DNA from: Lethocerus indicus | Lineage: Eukaryota > Arthropoda > Insecta > Hemiptera > Belostomatidae | Reading direction: 5' to 3' | Length of the DNA: 64,000 nucleotides | Assembly (NCBI GenBank): GCA_019843655.1 | Contig: JACDQD010000005.1 | Coordinates: 1,639,575 to 1,703,574, forward strand | In this document: piece by piece, positions 59,606-64,000 of the stretch | Position numbering within the stretch: position 1 is the first letter of the stretch | How the letters are laid out: every line of letters starts with the position of its first letter | The notes under the pieces: generated by a model | Database searches by the model: none | What the model was told of the DNA's origin: nothing | The model's input: the letters and a program-made list of their open reading frames with translations, nothing else | Translations under genes and position numbers: made by a program

Positions 59606-62600
59606 ATGCAAGATTTGAACAAAAAGGAAACATAAAAATTACTAGAAAACAAATTTTTAAACAGTTTAAAATTTAATTTTCATTAAAAAAGAAAAACTGT
59701 CAACAATATTTAAATATAATATTGGAAGTTAATAGAAGTAATAACAATAATTGACCTATTTGGTGTCTGTAAAAAATTATTATGATTCAATGTGATACTC
59801 TCAGAAACAAAAAAATGATTACAAGTGTTATATCAGATCCCACATTTATTGTTAAAAATAGAGTATTTTAAAAAAAAGTCAAAAAACTGACTAAGGTGAA
59901 AGAAGAAGATGGAGTGAATGTGGGGAATGCAGAATGCAATAATTGATAGTTTGGAATACCTGTTCTGTGGTCTGCAATTGTTTGGAATATCGTAGTTTTC
60001 ACAGTCTTCCGTCTCCTTTCGCCAGTTCTATCTTTTGCTATAGGAAAGGAAGAATTATTATTATTATAGCAATAATTGAGTATGAGTGGCTGACCTAATT
60101 GGGGTTGAGGAGGTCCCGGCGTGTCCGGCGGCGAGTGGTCGGACGCAGTGTCCGACGAGCTGCTGTTGGAGCCGTGGAAGTTGGAGTCGGCGTCTATCCT
60201 GAACGCCCTGAGCTGGTGGTCGAGGGGGTGGTGGTAGGGGGGGCCGGCGTGCGGTGGCGGCGGCGGCGGCGCCTGCTGGTGCGGGTTGCACTTGCCGCCC
60301 TGGTGGTGCCGGCCGGGCAGCACGCACGCGTAGCACGGCGGCGGACACATCAGACCGGGGGGGCCGATGTTGTACACGGGCAGGCCCTCCAGGGGCGTGT
60401 ATCTCCGCCCTAGCCCCTGTACAAAGTACTGCGCAAAAAAAAAAATTAATACTTTATATTGCGGTCATTTTAACCGTTTAACCGCGACACAGCGCTTTTG
60501 CGCAGCGAGTTTCATAAAAAAAAATAATACATGGGAGGTGTGGACGAGTGCGACAAAATGTTATACGTGTATTTAGACGAGCGAAGAACCCTAAAATATT
60601 GGAAAAAAGTAGTATTCGACATATTTGGAAGAATGGTGCTGAACTGAAAAAAAATGACCCAGCTCAAATTCAGATCGAAAATTGAATGGAGTGGATTAAT
60701 CATAAAAATAGCGTGTCAACACAACCATCTTCATCAACAAAAAATTTGCGCTTGAAAAATTACCGGACATAACTTCTGTAACAACAGAAGTGGGATCAAG
60801 TGATCCCGCCTTATTTGCGCTCGCTGTAAGAAAGGCCTTCACGCTATTTGTGCGGCAAAACATAGTTGTTATACATAAATTTTCTTCCCCTAATCAAAAT
60901 GATCCTTTAAGCGCTGATCATAAGAGAAGATCAATAAACTTTAAGTTATTTTTTTATAAATTTTAATTTAAAAAAAAACATTTTTATGTTTATTTTTTCT
61001 TATTCACAATCACAATCAACACTTTTTCTTTATAATACAAAAAGAATGATTAAAATTGATTGATATTTGTCTAAATGAGAGTGTTTTATTTGACAACATT
61101 ATTTTTTCCTATAATGAAATCAAAATATGTACAGCAATTTTCATGCATTCTTGCAAAAATTGCTTAGCACTGAAATTGTTAAACTTATACAGCACAAGTG
61201 AGAAATGCAACTATGCGCTTTTTGTGATGCTTAGAGAGCACTCATTTCACCCCTTATTACTTTCACTTTCTTTACTTACAACTAACATCAGATTTTTTTA
61301 TCGTTTACCTGGGACACCCTCTGCCTCCATAGGGGCTCAATGCGGCCCCATTTTTTAAAATTGAAATACATTTTAATTTAAGATACCTATTTTCGAATCC
61401 ATGGCACTACTGACAGTGTTAAGAGAACCGGTCTAACACTGGTCTCACCGAATAATGCAAGTTAAATTTTGGAACCCGAGGTTCTGTTTTAATTAAGAAT
61501 TGCCCGAATGCGTGGGCAGTCTTTTTGTCGTATATGACTCATAACCTTAGGAATGTTGGCCATGTTCAATGTACAAATGGTAAAATGACAGAAAAATTAC
61601 AAGAATTACAGAGACTGTAAAAGCACCCCAGTGTAGATGGAATGATTTGAGTCACAAAACTGTTTTATTTTTCTAACACCCTTATTTCATATATCAATTT
61701 TAAATTGCTGTTAAACTTTTATGGAAACTGCTCTATTTGAATGTGACAAAATTATTTATATACATAATTTGTTACAAAAAACAAATAATATTAAAATAAG
61801 AAACTTCCCACAGTGGACGAGACATTTGGTTTCCCTGACTGATTTTTTGTAGTTTGCATTATGAATTGTTACATTATAAGTAACTACAGGCCATTGTGAA
61901 ATATCACAGAGAATTTTTGTGAATTACACAACTTGTACAGTGAGACATTTGAACTCCTCTGATTTTTAATTTTACATTATTTTAATACATATAAATAATT
62001 TCGAGAAAGAAAAAATTAGCCAGGTACTTTGTACTTTATCAATAAAAGTGCAGGCAAATACAAATTACTATTGTTCAGGGAATGTAATTTCAGTACTTAG
62101 TATTGTAAATATTATACACCTGTTTAGAATAATATAACAACCAGTCAAACTTAATAGCTCTGTAATGTTCTTTGAGCATACTGTAATTCACAAGCCATTT
62201 TATTTAAGGCATTATGTAGGAAATATTACAAAAACAAATTAATATTTTACGACTGTTGCACTGCATTAGATTATTCTTAACATTCTAAAAGTTAACTAAT
62301 TACATTAGAAGATACAAGTAAAAATATATAAATATGTTAAAAAAAATACAAAGCACGTGCTACAACATGTTTGAATCCTCAAATATATTTCAGGCACTCA
62401 AGTTTGAGTGGAAACATTTATTCTACTTTACTAAAAACTGTTAACATCGGGCAGTAAATTTGAGATCTTTCACAGAAGTGAACATGATAATATAGATAAG
62501 TGATTTAGGTCATGACCTAAAAATAGATCAATGATCCCTTTATAGAGGATATTGAATGTACCTTCAGAAAGGAGGTACGTAATTTCTGAATTCGTTCATT

Positions 62601-63026
62601 CAATTATGAAAAAACATTACAAAAAAAATTTGTATGGGTTCCAGATATAATCTCAGGTAAATTGTCTATCAGGTGGTGAGTGGAATACAGTATACAGTTT
62701 TGGCTTGGTGCAATGAATTTTAAACAGGCGAAGAAATATTACAAAAGACTAAGTGTAAGATCTGTTCTATATTATGAAATGATCAATATTTTTAGAACTT
62801 CATTTAAATTGAAGATTTTCCAAAAAGAGAGAACGATACCAAACACATAAGTGGGGGCAGTACTTACTTCGGGGTCATGAGAATCAACCTTCTTTTTGAT
62901 ATTCATGTCAATGGTCGGTCCGATGCCATTGGTAGGAACTTGTTTTGTGAGTATAGACCTCAGTTGGATGATCGCACTCTGCGGCAGACCTTTGTCCCTC
63001 AACTCATCATCACTCATCCGACTTAA
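54850..63026 (-). CDS. ZCCHC14/ZCCHC2-like SAM and CCHC zinc-knuckle protein, 3' part
   Basis: A probable RNA-associated regulator. Exons in transcription order: 63026-62868, 60428-60095, 58148-57941, 56728-56250, 55145-54850 (491 codons before the stop); the 5' end is outside the window. All four junctions are phase-consistent. The first exon, LSRMSDDELRDKG then LPQSAIIQLRSILTKQ, looks like the last helices of a SAM domain. Next come a Cys/Pro/His-rich exon (CPPPCYACVLPG), a Gly/Arg-rich exon, and a low-complexity exon with Gly, Ala and Pro runs. That exon ends in the knuckle CYNCGSQSHVAADC (C-X2-C-X4-H-X4-C) and is followed by KQGQYRIDYTS. A single C-terminal CCHC knuckle followed by QG-Y-R is the layout of vertebrate ZCCHC2/ZCCHC14. 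The last ~70 codons read as a Gln-Pro repeat and basic residues, and may be frameshifted (see findings). RNA binding is inferred from the family. Confidence 0.75.
55226..55312. mobile_element. FB1 fragment with right tail
   Basis: CTAGCAAAACAGACTAAAGA and GGAGACAGAAGAACACGAAA continue through CCCCTCGCAGGCCACAAAAC. The left arm is missing. It lies 80 bp upstream, in gene orientation, of the last zinc-knuckle exon. Confidence 0.75.
55968..56045. mobile_element. FB1 miniature relic
   Basis: GTCCCCTCTCACCGGTTGGG and TCTTTTGCTGG are answered by GGTGAGAGATGACAAAAGACC. A short degenerate hairpin. Confidence 0.5.
56057..56183. mobile_element. PB3 TTAA-flanked MITE
   Basis: TTAACACTTTAGTGGCCCC at the left and CGGCCATTAAAGTGTTAA at the right, 127 bp in total. 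The TTAA flanks and imperfect inverted ends suggest a piggyBac-type MITE. It is inserted about 65 bp beyond the donor of the knuckle exon (in the downstream intron). Confidence 0.75.
57385..57852. mobile_element. FB1 long form with internal 54-nt hairpin and 13-bp target duplication
   Basis: The longest copy: left tail TTTAATATACCTGTTTTGTG, right end ACACCACGAAACTACG. GAACAGACAAATT at 57372-57384 is repeated exactly at 57853-57865. The centre holds near-perfect arms 57594-57647 and 57677-57730 (GGAATTATGTTTGTCT against AGACAAACATAATTCC) with a loop of about 29 nt. No coding capacity. Confidence 0.92.
58205..58457. repeat. Segmental duplication B, copy 1
   Basis: It shares ACCGAATATCCACAAATGAT, GTATGGTTCATTCAGAAAAA and GCATAATTCTGCATATCATA with 58890-59098. 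It has an extra block of about 50 nt (GTGCTCCACTGATTACATTG) missing from the other copy. Confidence 0.88.
58476..58848. repeat. Segmental duplication C, copy 1
   Basis: Near-identical to 60860-61288: ACATAGTTGTTATACATAAA, AATGATCCTTTA, TTCTTATTCACAATCACAAT and GTGATGCTTAGAGAGCACTC. Confidence 0.9.
58890..59098. repeat. Segmental duplication B, copy 2
   Basis: Counterpart of 58205-58457, directly following duplication C copy 1. Confidence 0.88.
59284..59900. repeat. Segmental duplication A, intronic copy
   Basis: 59284-59540 and 59600-59900 match the 3'-UTR blocks at 53114 and 53731. They are joined by a (TA)n array (59541-59600) instead of the ~360-bp spacer. This copy lies in the intron between the 60095 and 58148 exons of the same gene. 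Confidence 0.92.
59541..59600 (+). repeat. (TA)n microsatellite at a duplication junction
   Basis: About 30 TA units exactly between the two duplicated blocks. Confidence 0.95.
59953..60048. mobile_element. FB1 left-tail fragment next to an exon donor
   Basis: GAATACCTGTTCTGTGGTCT, GGAATATCGTAG, CCGTCTCCTTTCGCC and ATCTTTTGCTATA. The hairpin partner is missing. It ends about 45 bp from the donor of the 60095-60428 exon. Confidence 0.65.
60470..61182 (+). mobile_element. Degenerate piggyBac element with transposase C-terminal scrap
   Basis: It starts TTAACCGTTTAACCGCG and may end at GAAATTGTTAA; the sister copy at 58727-58745 preserves AAAACGGTTAA. Between about 60545 and 60850 the + strand reads DKMLYVYLDERRTLKYWKKV, VFDIFGRMVLN and, further on, SSDPALFALAVRKAF. 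The block RRxLKxWKKxxFxxxxxxxVN matches the C-terminal part of piggyBac/PGBD transposases. Stops interrupt it. It begins about 40 bp from the exon acceptor at 60428. Confidence 0.6.
60860..61288. repeat. Segmental duplication C, copy 2
   Basis: Counterpart of 58476-58848, continuing beyond the inferred piggyBac end to CACTTTCTTTACTTACAACT. Confidence 0.9.
61289..62867 (-). other. Intron of the zinc-knuckle gene
   Basis: AT-rich and featureless. A short GC-richer patch at 61310-61352 precedes a good - strand donor (CCAG then GTAAAC) but lacks an acceptor. Confidence 0.6.
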
Positions 63027-64000
63027 CTGAAATTTTAAAACAATTTATAAATACATATTTTCTGAATGAAGAATTCAAGAAGAACAAATATAAATTAACA
63101 GGTTAAAGACCCACGCATATGATATCAATGACAAAGAAATAGTTGAAACAATATTTAATATTTTTATTATTTCAATGTCCATAAATGACACATAAATTGT
63201 ATTATAGTTTATTCCAGGCCGAGATCAATAGTCTACCCAAAAGACAAGATGAGTAGTAACAATTGAATTGAACAGATTGAAAAGATTATGTAACTAACAT
63301 AAATCAACTATGCTTATGCTTGAGTTTACAGTATAATACTTGGATGAATCAAAAAATTTATTTTAATGCAGTATTCATATTATAAACTCTGTAAACCTAG
63401 TGTTAAAATGCCAAGTGCACGTGCTGTCACCCATCCGCCAGTACTAACCACGCCCGATGTTGCATAACTTTGAATGAGAACTGGTTTTTACAACTGGCAA
63501 TTTTAATCTATAACTGAAGGGGAGTAAAATCTCGATAAATTGAAATGTGACCCGAAAGATACAGGGGCCCATAGAGGGTTAACAGTAGATTTTTAAAAGT
63601 CAGAGATACAACTTAAAATGAATTAGAGTTCCCAAAAATATTAATTTTGTTAATAACACAGAGTAACAAAGTGTTCTGTTTGTCACAACAACAAAGTGTT
63701 ACATTATGTTGAAAATGTGTACAATCAAAAATGCTCATCTGGTAGGTGTTGTTAGTTCAATTCAGAAACGTGACAGAAAATAAGTATTAGAGGCACTGAA
63801 ATATGAGGAAATATTTGACCAAATATTTAATTAATACCTGATTGCATATTTAAATTTTGAAATACTCATAATACTTCTTAAAATATTCAAACTGCGTAGA
63901 TAGCGTATTGAGTTTTCCGTTTAAAAGAAACATGAGTTGGACTTGATTGTTTAAATGTATAATATTTCTTAACACCAACATGTTAATAATTTGATAGGGA
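63027..64000 (-). other. Intron continuing out of the window
   Basis: Upstream (5') of the first visible exon. No further coding exon seen; it contains one PB1 fragment. Confidence 0.6.
63521..63582 (-). mobile_element. PB1 terminal fragment
   Basis: TCTCGATAAATTGAAATGTG, ACCCGAAAG and GGGGCCCATAGAGGGTTAA: the left end of PB1 in inverted orientation, ending at TTAA. Confidence 0.8.

Noticed and set aside
61310..61352. Possible small optional exon of the zinc-knuckle gene before a CCAG/GTAAAC donor
   Set aside because: No upstream AG acceptor at a usable distance, and the flanking exons already join in phase without it.
1..64000. Search for tRNA, rRNA, CRISPR, operon or phage-type systems
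   Set aside because: No cloverleaf with A/B boxes, no rRNA-like block and no bacterial gene layout were seen; the window is insect nuclear DNA.

Overview
The window is eukaryotic, almost certainly insect, nuclear DNA. Spliced genes have GT-AG introns and GC-richer exons sitting in AT-rich introns and intergenic DNA. Mariner, jockey-type and piggyBac-type relics are abundant, and there are (CT)n, (GA)n and (TA)n arrays. The mariner lineages and the long (CT)n/(GA)n tracts would fit Hymenoptera, but I cannot fix the order.

Five protein genes are supported. (1) A LIV-1-type ZIP (SLC39) zinc transporter, + strand, nine coding exons, 11626-22431, about 498 aa. (2) Tyrosine aminotransferase, + strand, eleven coding exons, 32402-44214, about 440 aa. 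(3) NDUFAF6, the complex I assembly factor with a phytoene/squalene-synthase-like fold, - strand, five exons, 48022-44933, about 309 aa. (4) The 26S proteasome lid subunit Rpn3/PSMD3, + strand, one coding exon, 49628-51124, 498 aa. (5) The 3' half of a ZCCHC14/ZCCHC2-like zinc-knuckle protein, - strand, five exons between 63026 and 54850, whose 5' end lies beyond the window. The aminotransferase converges on NDUFAF6, NDUFAF6 diverges from Rpn3, and Rpn3 converges on the zinc-knuckle gene. The five are unrelated in function and look like ordinary gene neighbours, not an operon-like system.

Layout: 1-11.1 kb is repeat-scarred DNA with no convincing gene, apart from two phase-compatible candidate exons at 5364 and 6857. 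11.1-22.6 kb is the transporter, with a striking (CT)41...(GA)39 inverted pair just upstream of its start. 22.6-32.4 kb is transposon-rich intergenic DNA. 32.4-44.2 kb is the aminotransferase with a repeat-filled 5.3 kb first intron. 44.9-51.3 kb is compact NDUFAF6 and Rpn3. 51.3-64 kb is the long 3' region and introns of the zinc-knuckle gene, with internal segmental duplications.

The most distinctive content is the mobile DNA. A foldback family, called FB1 here, has at least eight substantial copies plus relics. Each is a long hairpin with an extra tail of about 45 nt on one side only, and the best copies are flanked by 12-13 bp direct repeats, which fits poorly with standard cut-and-paste MITEs. 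Other families are TTAA-flanked piggyBac-type MITEs (PB1, PB2, PB3), mariner MITEs that keep the last codons of a transposase (MAR1), deleted mariners, jockey-type 3' fragments, and one unassigned intronic repeat (called R).
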